From NCBI GenBank assembly GCA_028284865.1, contig JANQQV010000023.1, forward strand, positions 35,584 to 99,583: DNA of 64,000 nucleotides. Direction: 5' to 3'. The position numbers and the translations under genes are program-made. Below, piece by piece: positions 39,264-48,343 of this stretch (position 1 is its first letter; every line of letters starts with the position of its first letter). Origin of the DNA: Rhodothermales bacterium. GTDB lineage: Bacteria; Bacteroidota; Rhodothermia; Rhodothermales; UBA10348. The notes beneath the pieces are model-generated. The model was not told where the DNA came from and did no database searches. It was given only the letters and a program-made list of their open reading frames with translations.

Positions 39264-40160
39264 TCAGTTCCCTGTACACGCAGAAGGGTCCGCTGCAACG
39301 AAGTATTCCTTGAAGGCTGCGTCCGACGGGTCCATGCAGCCCTCTAGATTGAGGATCTCCAGATTCCTGAACTGAACGGGGTGGCTTTCGCTCTGCAATG
39401 AAAAGAACCCGCCCCTCAGCAGCATGCCATCCTGCTTGTAAGCCGGATCGTGTCCATCCACACTGCCTCCCCCGATCTGGGGATGGGTGTAAGACAGCAC
39501 GTCTTCGCCAACAACGCGGTGGACGATAAGCGAATCTCCAAGCGCCAGGATTTCAGCCTGCACCCAATCGTCGCCGTGAAAGGTCGGTGATGCGGCGTTG
39601 ATGCAGTGGCGCGTCTCCAGTTGGCTGTCCATCACTACGTGCGTTCCAGGTGTGCACAGGTTTGCGGTGGAACGGTCATCCGTTCCATTGCCGCCCAGCA
39701 ACTGGACCTCGATGGAGATCGGAAAATCCTGATCGACGCCCATCGTTTCGCCTGCTGGCGAATGGATCATCATGCCCGAATTCCGCCACGCCCATCCTGG
39801 ACCACCGGGTACCTGATCGCCGAAGAAGCGGTACTCGAATCGCAGGCGATAGTAGTTGTATGGCGTGTCATGGAAGAGATGCCCGAAATCACCACTGAAG
39901 CCGTCATACCGGTCATAGCCAACCGTAATGGCACCGTCTTCCACCCGGAACGTCCCGCGCTCGTCCGAACCAAACGCCTCGCCGCGAATCTTGGGCGTCC
40001 ACCCTTCCAGCGATTCGCCGTCGAAAATGGACATCCAGGCTTCCTCGCTGGCATTTGCGGCCTCGTGCTCGGTCGACCCGCCGCAGCCTGCCACGCCGAA
40101 CGCTACCAGCAGCACTGCACAGATTGATCGTCCTGCTTGTTCAAGGGACGTGGACTTCAT
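39264..40160 (-). CDS. DUF1080 (3-keto-disaccharide hydrolase) lipoprotein
   Basis: 298 residues. Lipoprotein signal to VAFGVAGCGG, then the typical DUF1080 opening SIFDGESLEGWTPK and a concanavalin-like beta sandwich (RLRFEYRFFGDQVPGGPGW, NSGMMIHSP, SIEVQLLGGNGTDDRS). Family members hydrolyse 3-keto-disaccharides or bind glycans; the catalytic residues are not certain here. The C-terminal part with two cysteines (LEGCMDPSDA ... DPSACTGN) looks like an unusual disulfide-stapled tail. Its start overlaps the end of the DinB gene by 20 bases, so the two are translationally coupled. Confidence 0.82.
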   Translation of the reverse strand: MKSTSLEQAGRSICAVLLVAFGVAGCGGSTEHEAANASEEAWMSIFDGESLEGWTPKIRGEAFGSDERGTFRVEDGAITVGYDRYDGFSGDFGHLFHDTPYNYYRLRFEYRFFGDQVPGGPGWAWRNSGMMIHSPAGETMGVDQDFPISIEVQLLGGNGTDDRSTANLCTPGTHVVMDSQLETRHCINAASPTFHGDDWVQAEILALGDSLIVHRVVGEDVLSYTHPQIGGGSVDGHDPAYKQDGMLLRGGFFSLQSESHPVQFRNLEILNLEGCMDPSDAAFKEYFVAADPSACTGN

Positions 40161-40674
40161 AACGGTCTCGCATAATGGTCAGATGGTGCTCGCAATGGCC
40201 TGCCAGGATCCAACCCAGGGCCCGTACGGTGATTTCAAAACCGCTGGCATTCCCTTTTCGATCGAGGACAGGTGGCGGAAGACTGTCCATCAGGGCCAGG
40301 CTGGCGGTTCTCAGCCCACTGAACTCGGTCAACAGACTGGATGTGGATCGATTGGCGAAGTCCGCGTTCGCCATGAAGTCATCCTGATCCATCCCGGGAA
40401 GCGCGGCCGGATCGTTTCGAGCAATCCGAAGGAGCCGCGAGGCAAATATCCATTCGGTATCCACCATGTGCCCGATTAGCTCGCGCACCGTCCACTTGTC
40501 TGGAGCGTACTGATAATCTTTCTGCGCGTCATCCAGCCCCTCGATCATCTGCTGCATGCGCACCCGCTGCTGAGTAAGAAACTCCAGCACGTCGCCATCG
40601 GGGACGGAGCCCACATACCCGGAATAGAATGCGTTGTACTCGTCCGCGGAAGGACGTTCAGACCAGTGATTCAT
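40141..40674 (-). CDS. DinB-like family protein
   Basis: 177 residues from ATG 40674. The four-helix DinB fold is recognised from DKWTVRELIGHMVDTEWIFA, the FMANADFANRSTSSLLTEFS middle and LAGHCEHHLTIMRDRY at the end. The three metal-binding His (in GHMVD and AGHCEHH) are present. Family members are metal-dependent thiol transferases or DNA-damage-induced proteins of unknown role. Cytoplasmic. It follows the DUF6526 gene by 7 bases and overlaps the DUF1080 gene. Confidence 0.85.
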   Translation of the reverse strand: MNHWSERPSADEYNAFYSGYVGSVPDGDVLEFLTQQRVRMQQMIEGLDDAQKDYQYAPDKWTVRELIGHMVDTEWIFASRLLRIARNDPAALPGMDQDDFMANADFANRSTSSLLTEFSGLRTASLALMDSLPPPVLDRKGNASGFEITVRALGWILAGHCEHHLTIMRDRYEVHVP

Positions 40675-40681
40675 GGCAGGT

Positions 40682-41110
40682 TCAGACGCGGTACGTGTCG
40701 GCTCGCCAATTTTTGACGGCCTGTTTGATTTCCTTCTGGGACAGCCCTTCATCCGCAGCGCGTTTGGACAGGTCTGGCCACTCCTCGTCAGAGGCAAAGC
40801 GGAGTCCGATAATTTGCGAGACGGTCAGGCGCTCATCGAGGCCTGAGCCAGTCAGGCGTTGTGCTCGCAATGTCTCTTCGAGTCGAATCACGCGGTCCTG
40901 GGCCTTGAGGGGAAACGCCCGGGCGTAAAAGAACAATATGAGGACGCCCAAATTGGTCGCCGCGATCAGAGACGCCGCGTATTGGGTCTCCGTCCCCCAG
41001 GTGTCCACCAGGTGATACAGCGCACCAATGAAGGTCAGGAACAGGATCCCGAAGGCCACGCCATGAAACATTGGGACGAGCCGCCGGTGATTTTCGTAGT
41101 TCTGGGACAT
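40682..41110 (-). CDS. DUF6526 membrane protein
   Basis: 142 residues. Two membrane helices (VPMFHGVAFGILFLTFIGAL and AASLIAATNLGVLILFFYA) precede a cytoplasmic part with the family line DRVIRLEETLRAQRLTG and a C-terminal KEIKQAVKNWRADTYRV. The pattern is that of DUF6526, a small membrane family common in Bacteroidetes. The function is unknown. It is the first gene of the DUF6526-DinB-DUF1080 unit and is divergent from the zinc-ribbon gene. Confidence 0.82.
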   Translation of the reverse strand: MSQNYENHRRLVPMFHGVAFGILFLTFIGALYHLVDTWGTETQYAASLIAATNLGVLILFFYARAFPLKAQDRVIRLEETLRAQRLTGSGLDERLTVSQIIGLRFASDEEWPDLSKRAADEGLSQKEIKQAVKNWRADTYRV

Positions 41111-41260
41111 GAATGGGTCGGGTCAGATTTCTGGATGGGCATACGATACCAAATGATGACGGAACACGCACCCTTTCAGCCGTCACAGACTTGACGAAAT
41201 GGGATGTCCATGCTGTTATTTCGGGCACCCAATCAATAACTCGCCGGTTCGGAGGACGCC

Positions 41261-41482
41261 ATGTATCATCGCCCCCAACGACTGGACCTTGAGAGCCCTT
41301 CAGGCAGCGCTACATCGACCGCTTCCGCCGCCATTCCGTCCGTTTCTGCAAAGGACGATCCGCTGGCCAGCACCGACTACTGGGACTGGTGTCCCCGGTG
41401 CTCGAATCGTCTCGAGTCGATGAAGTGCAAGTATATCTGCAAGCGGTGCGGCTACTACATGTCGTGCGCCGACTTCGACTGA
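41261..41482 (+). CDS. Small zinc-ribbon protein
   Basis: 73 residues. After a Ser/Ala-rich 40-residue start, the C-terminus forms a zinc ribbon: WCPRCSNRLESMKCKYICKR, with CxxC in CPRC and a second CxxC in CKRC, closing CGYYMSCADFD. The C-terminal block is a highly conserved pattern in small proteins of this bacterial group and elsewhere. It would bind zinc and perhaps protein or nucleic acid. It is alone and divergent from the DUF6526 unit. Its family lacks an assigned role. Confidence 0.8.
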   Translation: MYHRPQRLDLESPSGSATSTASAAIPSVSAKDDPLASTDYWDWCPRCSNRLESMKCKYICKRCGYYMSCADFD

Positions 41483-41519
41483 CTCGACCGCCTTCGACTA
41501 ACCCACCGTTCCCGAGACG

Positions 41520-43766
41520 CTATTTATAGACGTCAAACAGGTACGCGTACTTGATCGTCAGGCCCTTCACGACCGGTTCGCCGGGAAACTCGTCCTGCAT
41601 GGTCAGGCTGTCGAGCCGATTGATCGAGTTGTAGACGACAAAGAGACCGGTATTGGCCGCCTGCAGCCATCCGAATCGCACGTTCATCGACCACTGCTCT
41701 GACTGATCATTGTACTGGCCGAGAGCCTGCAGATAGATCCGCGGCGTGAACGAGTAGGAAACGCGTGCCCGAAACAGGTTGGTAATGAACTCGCCTCCCG
41801 GCAGGTCGACGCGATTGTGTCCCAGGGCGAACTCTCCCGTCACCTTTTCTCCGTAGCGAGCGCTCAGTTCTGGTACCCACGCCCAACGCGTTCCACCAAA
41901 GAAGCCTCCCTGATTCAGGCGGACTTCAGCGCGAACAGGACTGCGCTCGGGCATGGTCGCTACGAGCTGCCATTCGGCATGCGGGTATTCTCCAGCAGGC
42001 ACGGTGACGCCGCTTGCAATGCTGAATGCATTTTCGACGCCTTCATAGGTGAAATTGCGACCCGTGTGGACCTCCCAACCAGACCGCCATTCCCAGTGAT
42101 TATCCACGTGCAGGTATCCGGTCTGCTGGAAGCCATCGCGCTTCCAGTAGCCGCGATAGGTGACATGAGGACGAAGCTCCTGGAATCCAAGGAAGTCCTC
42201 GGGACGAAAACGGGTGAACACCGTGGTGGAGAGTTTCCGGTAGTCGGTCCTGCGCAGGAATCCGATGCCCGGATTGAAGTCCTCGGCGACCTCAGTATAT
42301 CCGACGGAGAAGATGCCGCGTTCGTTGGAGTAAGAAGCATTGAGATTCCCCGCGACGGCGTTACCGTCCATTCCGGGCGTTTCCGAACGGGCAAGGAATC
42401 CGGAAATCGTCCCATAATCACCAATACCCCAGCGGCCATCGACGGCCAGGACCCGGTTCCAGTCGTCGTCACCCGCACGGTCACCAGTCTGAAGGCGATT
42501 GGTGAACAGGACACCGAAGGCTGAGCGATTCCGCATTTCACGCAGCACGCGTGCCACGCCAAAGTTGGACGCTGCCAGGGTATTGCCGACCGACTCCGTC
42601 TGCATTTCCAGGAGCCCGGCTTTCCATTCGCCAATCGAGCCGGTTACGCGAACCCCTCCCAGAATGGGCACGGTTGACCCGTCCTCACCGATTCCGATCC
42701 GGCGACTGAAGAACACTTCGGTCTCTCCACTCTCCCCGACCGAAAACAAGCCGGCATTCTCAAGGAAGAAGGGGCGCTTCTCCGGGAAGAACAGCGAGAA
42801 TCGATCGAGGTTGATTTGTTGCTCGTCGACCTCCACCTGGGCAAAATCGGTGTTGAAGGTCGCGTCCAGCGTCAGGCTTGGTGTGATCGAGTATTTGAGA
42901 TCAACTCCGAAATCGCGACCGAAATCCGTTTCCGGGTCGGCAACGGTGTAGTCATGCTGCGCCGATGAAAGGGCGTAAGGAAGCAACTTCAGGTTGCGCG
43001 GGTCGGGTACATCGAGACCGGTGAGCGTGCCAGCATGTGTGACGCGCGTCAACGAGAACTGGCGCTCCAGGGGTGCCCAGAAAGCCGTTTCATTATTCCG
43101 GCGAATTGTCCGCTCGAAGTTGATCCCCCAGGTTTGCGTTGATCCCTTGGGAAAGCGCAGCGTGTTGAACGGAATGGCAAATTCAGCGGTCCATCCTTTG
43201 GGCGTCACCTGGGTGACCACGTCCCACGCCGCATCCCAGTTCACATTGAGACCGCCTCCTGAACCGCCGCTCATGCGGCCGCCAAATCCTCCACCCCCGG
43301 ATGAACCAATCAGCTGCGCATCATATTCAGCGCCAGCCACGTTCGTCCCGAAAACGAAGCCATTCTGCTCGTCCCTGAACGTATCCAGAATGAAGCGGAA
43401 ACTGTCCGAATCGCCTAGCGAGGCGTCCCGGCGTCGATCTGACACGATCAACGACACGGGGTCCGGGTCCAGAAGCACGACGCCGACATAGAGATGACTC
43501 CCATGCGTTCCCACGCGAACCATTGTGTCGAAACTGGCCGGCTGCCCATCAAACGGGGCCGTCTGTGTGAATCCGCTCGTGTAGGTCACACCTTCCCAGG
43601 CCAGGTCGCCCTCGACGACTCCGTCCAAAACGGGGGCCTCGGACAGGATGACAGCAGACACATCAGGGCGATCGGGCACCTGCGCATTCGCCGTGGTACC
43701 GAATGACATCAGTACAAGAGTGGCGAACCAGGTGGAAGCGAGAAGAAACCGGGACATGCGGGTCAT
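41520..43766 (-). CDS. DUF5916 outer membrane barrel protein, copy 1
   Basis: 748 residues from ATG 43766. Signal peptide (LASTWFATLVLMSFGTTANA). An N-terminal CBM9-like carbohydrate-binding domain follows (SEAPVLDGVVEGDLAWEG, FIPF-like EFAIPFNTLRFPKGS). The DUF5916 part shows DATFNTDFAQVEVDEQQINL and RFSLFFPEKRPFFLENAGLF, then barrel strands to the C-terminus. In Bacteroidetes such proteins often sit next to peptidase or sugar-uptake genes and probably bind substrate at the outer membrane; the exact role is unknown. A Gly-rich insert (SSGGGGFGGRMSGGSGGG) occurs near residue 165. It lies 38 bases after the BNR-repeat gene. Confidence 0.83.
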   Translation of the reverse strand: MTRMSRFLLASTWFATLVLMSFGTTANAQVPDRPDVSAVILSEAPVLDGVVEGDLAWEGVTYTSGFTQTAPFDGQPASFDTMVRVGTHGSHLYVGVVLLDPDPVSLIVSDRRRDASLGDSDSFRFILDTFRDEQNGFVFGTNVAGAEYDAQLIGSSGGGGFGGRMSGGSGGGLNVNWDAAWDVVTQVTPKGWTAEFAIPFNTLRFPKGSTQTWGINFERTIRRNNETAFWAPLERQFSLTRVTHAGTLTGLDVPDPRNLKLLPYALSSAQHDYTVADPETDFGRDFGVDLKYSITPSLTLDATFNTDFAQVEVDEQQINLDRFSLFFPEKRPFFLENAGLFSVGESGETEVFFSRRIGIGEDGSTVPILGGVRVTGSIGEWKAGLLEMQTESVGNTLAASNFGVARVLREMRNRSAFGVLFTNRLQTGDRAGDDDWNRVLAVDGRWGIGDYGTISGFLARSETPGMDGNAVAGNLNASYSNERGIFSVGYTEVAEDFNPGIGFLRRTDYRKLSTTVFTRFRPEDFLGFQELRPHVTYRGYWKRDGFQQTGYLHVDNHWEWRSGWEVHTGRNFTYEGVENAFSIASGVTVPAGEYPHAEWQLVATMPERSPVRAEVRLNQGGFFGGTRWAWVPELSARYGEKVTGEFALGHNRVDLPGGEFITNLFRARVSYSFTPRIYLQALGQYNDQSEQWSMNVRFGWLQAANTGLFVVYNSINRLDSLTMQDEFPGEPVVKGLTIKYAYLFDVYK

Positions 43767-43803
43767 GTGCGAATTGGTGGGCTGATGCGTTCGTTTATTC
43801 GGG

Positions 43804-46800
43804 CTATTCGCGTTCCATGCCGACGCCATCGAGCGCTTCCTCGGCAATGTCCACGCGCTGCGTCAGCTCATCCAGCTCAGCACGCAAGACGTCATAGCGC
43901 TCGTAGGCCTGGTTGCCGGGGTGCTGATCGGCAGCCATGACCATGTTTCGGAGATATCCAATCTGGCTCTGCAGCATCGGAGGCGGGTAGCTGTCGGAGT
44001 TGTCAGTTACCAGACGCCCTCGAACCTCTTCCAATTCCGTCACCGGATTGGCTTCGGCTTCGGCAATGCGCCGCCGCCGATCCCGGCGATCGGTGCGGGG
44101 AGTCTCGACTTCCTCGGGAGCGTTCTCGAGAAGGGCATCGATGCGCGCCACCAGATCGGCGGCGGCGCCCTCAAGCTGCCTGATCTGCCAGCTCACGACA
44201 TACTGCTCCTCCAGGTCCTGCACGGAAACACCCTCTGCAAGGACATCGGGGTCAGCCACGAGCTCAACATCGACTTCTGCGCTCCAGGAGCCAACGGTCA
44301 ATCGAGCCACGTACATACCCGGCATTGCTCGCAAGCGACCCCCGGCCGAACCATCGGCACGTGGCGGCCCGTCCACACTGAAGTCCCACGAATAGCGATT
44401 CAGTCCCGCTTCGGTATCCAGTCCGTCTACAGACGCTGGTGCCCGCTGTGGTCCGCGCATACCCTGCTCCTGAGCAGCCTGCTGCATCGGTCCCTGGTTG
44501 AAATAACGACGCACGACATCACCGTCCTTCAGGATCTCCAGGGTAATGTCTGCATCCATCTCTTCGGCCAACCAATAGTCGATCGGAACGCCTGCTGACG
44601 TGTATTGCGGGTCGGCTGGTCCGGCACGTCTTGCAAATCGACGCTCCATGGCCACCGTGCCGGGAGCGAGCAGCTGGTGGCGATCTGCGTCCACGACTTC
44701 CCGAAGTGGAGCAATCCGGTCCATGATCCAGAAACCACGTCCCATGGTCGACAGAACGACATCACCGCGGAAAATGCGCAGATCCGTGATGGGCGATGCC
44801 GGCAAACCTTGGTCAAAGCGATGCCACTGTCCACCGTCATTCAAAGAGACATACAGGCCGTACTCGGTACCTGCGAACAGAAGACCTTCGCGGACCGGGT
44901 CTTCGCGGACCACGCGAACAGGCGTGTCAATCGCGATGCCGTTTGATCCGTCAGTGAGTCGCGTCCAGGTCGCACCAAAATCATCCGTGCGATAGACATA
45001 CGGCTCAAAATCATTCAGCAGGTACCGATATCCGGCCACATACGCCGTTCCGGCAGCGTGGGGACTGGGATCGATATGCTGAATGCGTCCCTCTGGTGGC
45101 ATGCCAGTTGGAGTCACCTCAGTCCAGGTGGCTCCACCATCGCGCGAAACATAAACGGGGCCATCGTTGGCTCCAGTCCAGATCACGCCCTGTTCGACCG
45201 GCGATTCTTCGATCACATACAGTGTCGAGTAGTGCTCCTCACCTGTGATATCCCGAGTGATCGGACCGCCCGAGATGACTTGTCGTTCAGGCCGGAAAGC
45301 TGTCAGATCCGGGCTGATGGTCTCCCAGGTGACGCCACCGTCCGTGGTCTTGTGCACGTACTGGGAGCCGTGATAGACAGTATTCGGATCATGCGGCGAT
45401 ACTTCGATTGGTACAGTCCGCTGGAAGCGAATGGGTAGCTCGGAAGGATTCCGACCATACATGTTCATGGCGCCCACGTAGTAGTTGCGCGACTGCCCGG
45501 TGCGCTGGGAATACTGGTAGAAGCGGCCTTTGCAATTGGAAAAGACGATGTCTGGATCGCCGGGCTTCGGCACGGCGGGGCCGGTCTCACATCCGCCGAC
45601 CGCTTCCCAGTAAGATTCGGGGTTGCCAACCCGGTTGCCCGTCGCATTGGAAGGCACACGAATGGTCGAGTTGTCCTGCTGTCCGGCATAGAGCCAGTAG
45701 GGATCCCGGTCGTCGATGTCGACCTGATAGAGCTCGGCAGTTGGCTGGTTGTGCTGCGTCGACCAGGTGCGGCCGCCATCAAAGGTCACATTGGCGCCAC
45801 CATCGTTGGACTGGATCCAGATGTCGGTATCGTCCGGGTTGATCCACATGTCGTGGTTGTCGCCGTGCGGCGTCGAGCGGCGCTGCCAGGTCAATCCACC
45901 ATCATCCGAGACGTAGAATCCCGTGCAGTTCACATAGATGCGATCCGGATCGACCGGGTCCACATCGACATTGGTGTAGTAGAATGGGCGATCCATCAAC
46001 GGGCGATAATTCGATACCAGGTGCCACGTCTCCCCTTCGTCATTGGATCGATAGAGTCCTTCTTGATCTGGAGTCGTTTCCACGAGCGCGTAGACCCGGC
46101 TCGGGTCGGCCGGCGTCACCGCGAAGTCGATCTTGCCGATCAAATGCCTAGGAAGGCCCTCGGTCTTCATTTCCCAGGTGTCGCCCCCGTCGCGGGACAC
46201 GTAGATCCCGTCCTCAGAGCCATCATCGCCTGAAATGATCGTCCACGGCTTGCGCTCAGCCCGCCACATGGAGGCGTAGATGGTGTTTGGATCGGTCGGG
46301 TGCAGTTCCAGATCAATGCCGCCAGTCTGCTCGGACACAAACAATTTCTGCGTCCACGTTTCCCCTCCGTCCATGGTCTGGTAGATGCCACGCTCCGGGT
46401 TGTTGCCGAAGGGGCTGCCCAACGCCGCAACCCAGACGACCTGAGGGTTGGTTGGATGAACAACGACCGCTCCGATCTGGCCGGTATTCCGCAACCCTTT
46501 GAACTCCCACGTTTCGCCGCCATCGGTGGACTTGTAGAGACCGCGTCCGATGATGATGTTGCTGCGGATACCATCCGAACCCGTACCGACATACACGATG
46601 TTTGGATCAGAGTCGGCAATGTCGATCGAACCAATAGATCCCGTCTCAAATACACCGTCAGACGTATTCCGCCAGTTGGTGCCTCCATCCGTGGTTTTCC
46701 AGACGCCGCCACCGGTTGACCCCATCAGGAAGGTCCTCGGGTGATCGCGATGACCTGCTACGGCAGTGACACGTCCGCCTCGCGAGGGACCGACGTATCG

Positions 46801-46926
46801 AAAGGACAGATCGGCATATTGCTCGGACAGCGAAGGCGAGTGATCTGAAGCTTCCTGGGCAGTCGCCTCAGGCACTAACACAAACAGCAATGCGGCCAGA
46901 AAAAGGGGTAGAAAGACGCGAGACAT
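43804..46926 (-). CDS. BNR/Asp-box repeat protein, VPS10-sortilin-like
   Basis: 1040 residues. Signal peptide (FLPLFLAALLFVLVPEATAQ), then a long beta-propeller with Asp-box repeats (STDGGETW, SRDGGDTW, SNDEGETW, SDDGGLTW, SRDGGATW). It resembles sortilin/VPS10-like secreted hydrolase-type propellers. The C-terminal 200 residues form a beta domain (MPGMYVARLTVGSWSAEVDV) and a coiled coil (LEEQYVVSWQIRQLEGAAAD). It is probably an exported binding protein. It and the DUF5916 gene form a two-gene unit, a pairing that suggests joint work on an extracellular substrate; this is inference. Confidence 0.83.
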   Translation of the reverse strand: MSRVFLPLFLAALLFVLVPEATAQEASDHSPSLSEQYADLSFRYVGPSRGGRVTAVAGHRDHPRTFLMGSTGGGVWKTTDGGTNWRNTSDGVFETGSIGSIDIADSDPNIVYVGTGSDGIRSNIIIGRGLYKSTDGGETWEFKGLRNTGQIGAVVVHPTNPQVVWVAALGSPFGNNPERGIYQTMDGGETWTQKLFVSEQTGGIDLELHPTDPNTIYASMWRAERKPWTIISGDDGSEDGIYVSRDGGDTWEMKTEGLPRHLIGKIDFAVTPADPSRVYALVETTPDQEGLYRSNDEGETWHLVSNYRPLMDRPFYYTNVDVDPVDPDRIYVNCTGFYVSDDGGLTWQRRSTPHGDNHDMWINPDDTDIWIQSNDGGANVTFDGGRTWSTQHNQPTAELYQVDIDDRDPYWLYAGQQDNSTIRVPSNATGNRVGNPESYWEAVGGCETGPAVPKPGDPDIVFSNCKGRFYQYSQRTGQSRNYYVGAMNMYGRNPSELPIRFQRTVPIEVSPHDPNTVYHGSQYVHKTTDGGVTWETISPDLTAFRPERQVISGGPITRDITGEEHYSTLYVIEESPVEQGVIWTGANDGPVYVSRDGGATWTEVTPTGMPPEGRIQHIDPSPHAAGTAYVAGYRYLLNDFEPYVYRTDDFGATWTRLTDGSNGIAIDTPVRVVREDPVREGLLFAGTEYGLYVSLNDGGQWHRFDQGLPASPITDLRIFRGDVVLSTMGRGFWIMDRIAPLREVVDADRHQLLAPGTVAMERRFARRAGPADPQYTSAGVPIDYWLAEEMDADITLEILKDGDVVRRYFNQGPMQQAAQEQGMRGPQRAPASVDGLDTEAGLNRYSWDFSVDGPPRADGSAGGRLRAMPGMYVARLTVGSWSAEVDVELVADPDVLAEGVSVQDLEEQYVVSWQIRQLEGAAADLVARIDALLENAPEEVETPRTDRRDRRRRIAEAEANPVTELEEVRGRLVTDNSDSYPPPMLQSQIGYLRNMVMAADQHPGNQAYERYDVLRAELDELTQRVDIAEEALDGVGMERE

Positions 46927-47009
46927 GAAGGCAGTGGGGCAAATGAATCGAAGCGGACCAACCTACCATCGCCCTGCCCTTCAATCAACCGGCGATTCCC
47001 CCGCATGCC

Positions 47010-47030
47010 ATGGGCCATGACAGGGCCCAT
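47010..47030 (+). promoter_or_regulatory. Hairpin in the leader region of the cyanophycin operon
   Basis: A 7-base-pair stem (ATGGGCC ... GGCCCAT) with a 7-base loop is followed by TTTTC on the plus strand. It lies 116 bases upstream of the isoaspartyl dipeptidase start and could be a weak terminator or attenuator. No promoter could be assigned around it, so this is tentative. Confidence 0.25.
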
Positions 47031-47145
47031 TTTCAGCGATTCGATTCAGCGCGTTCTTGACGATTCGACGTCGTGAATAGACGTATTATTGCCGATCCCA
47101 CCTGGCCCTGACAGACCCATCGAAAGTTGTCGGGGCCGCGCGCCG

Positions 47146-48342
47146 ATGGCGCACCATTTCATTCAATCACCCCGCCTGGCCGTGCTGACGCTCATCCGCA
47201 ACGCCAACGTATATGCGCCGGAGCCGCTTGGACTCCGTCATCTCCTCGTCGCAGGGGACCGGATCGTGCATATTTCCACGGAGGTCCCTTCGCTCGACCA
47301 GAAACTGGGCGTCGCGGAAATCGATGCCGAAGGAGCCTCGCTGATCCCAGGCTTCATCGACCCCCACACGCACGTCACCGGGGGTGGGGGCGAAGCCGGA
47401 TTTGAAACGTCCGTTCCTGCACCACACATCTCTGAATTCACCCGTGCGGGCGTTACGACGGTGGTGGGCCTGCTCGGAACAGATGACCTGGTGCGAACAA
47501 CCTCGTCGCTGGTTGCCAGGCTGAAGGCGCTGCGCAACGAAGGCCTCAGCGCCTGGGGGTACACCGGCGGTTATCACATTCCCCCAACGACCCTGACAGG
47601 GTCTGTTCGTTCGGACATCGTCCATATCGAGGAGATCATTGCTGTTGGCGAAGTGGCCATTTCTGACCACAGATCCAGCCAACCCCGACTGGATGAAGTC
47701 GTCCGGCTGGCTTCAGAGGCGCACGTGGCAGGTTTGATGACCGGAAAGGCTGGCATTGTGCATTTCCATGTGGGTGATGGCAAACGCGGCCTGGAATTGA
47801 TCCGTGAGGCACTGGAGACCACAGAGTTGCCTGCTCGTGTGTTCAATCCAACGCACGTCAACCGCAGGAAAGCCTTGTTCGAAGAAGCTTTGGCGCTGAC
47901 TGAACAGGGATGCACCATGGATATCACTGCTTTCCCCGTCGAAGAAGGCGAAGATGCATGGACTGCTGAAGATGCGTTCGAGCAGACCTTGGACCGGGGT
48001 GTCAATCCGGGCCGAGTGACAATTTCATCAGATGGTGGCGGTTGCCTCCCGGTGTTTGACTCAAACGGAGAGCCGATCGGACTCGACTATGCGCGCGCCG
48101 AGGCCATTCCCTCGACATTTGCCGAGCTCGTCCGACGGGGACACGCCCTGAATGTGCTCGTGCCCGCTTTTTCGACCAACGCCGCACGACTGCTGCGACT
48201 GGCTTACAAAGGCTCCATCGCCACCGGCATGGATGCTGATCTGATCATTCTGGGCGAAGATCATCGCCCCCGGCATGTCATGGCACGCGGTGCCTGGCAC
48301 ATGCTGAACAACGAAACCATCATCAAAGGAACGTTCGAATAA
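47146..48342 (+). CDS. iadA: Isoaspartyl dipeptidase, M38 amidohydrolase
   Basis: 398 residues from ATG 47146. IadA hydrolyses beta-aspartyl dipeptides such as beta-Asp-Arg, the product of cyanophycin breakdown. The binuclear metal site is seen as FIDPHTHVTGGGGEAGFE, with further ligands in KAGIVHFHVGDGKRG and FNPTHVNR, and TISSDGGGCLPVF gives the last Asp. The line AGVTTVVGLLGTD is also typical. A frame from a TTG at 47089 would add unconserved residues. The stop is one base before the cyanophycinase start. Cytoplasmic. Confidence 0.92.
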   Translation: MAHHFIQSPRLAVLTLIRNANVYAPEPLGLRHLLVAGDRIVHISTEVPSLDQKLGVAEIDAEGASLIPGFIDPHTHVTGGGGEAGFETSVPAPHISEFTRAGVTTVVGLLGTDDLVRTTSSLVARLKALRNEGLSAWGYTGGYHIPPTTLTGSVRSDIVHIEEIIAVGEVAISDHRSSQPRLDEVVRLASEAHVAGLMTGKAGIVHFHVGDGKRGLELIREALETTELPARVFNPTHVNRRKALFEEALALTEQGCTMDITAFPVEEGEDAWTAEDAFEQTLDRGVNPGRVTISSDGGGCLPVFDSNGEPIGLDYARAEAIPSTFAELVRRGHALNVLVPAFSTNAARLLRLAYKGSIATGMDADLIILGEDHRPRHVMARGAWHMLNNETIIKGTFE

Positions 48343-48343
48343 C

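Noticed and set aside
47063..47078. Palindrome ATTCGACGTCGTGAAT upstream of the cyanophycin operon as an ArgR box
   Set aside because: Arg boxes have TGAAT and ATTCA around an A/T-rich centre; here half sites are inverted and the centre is GC-rich.
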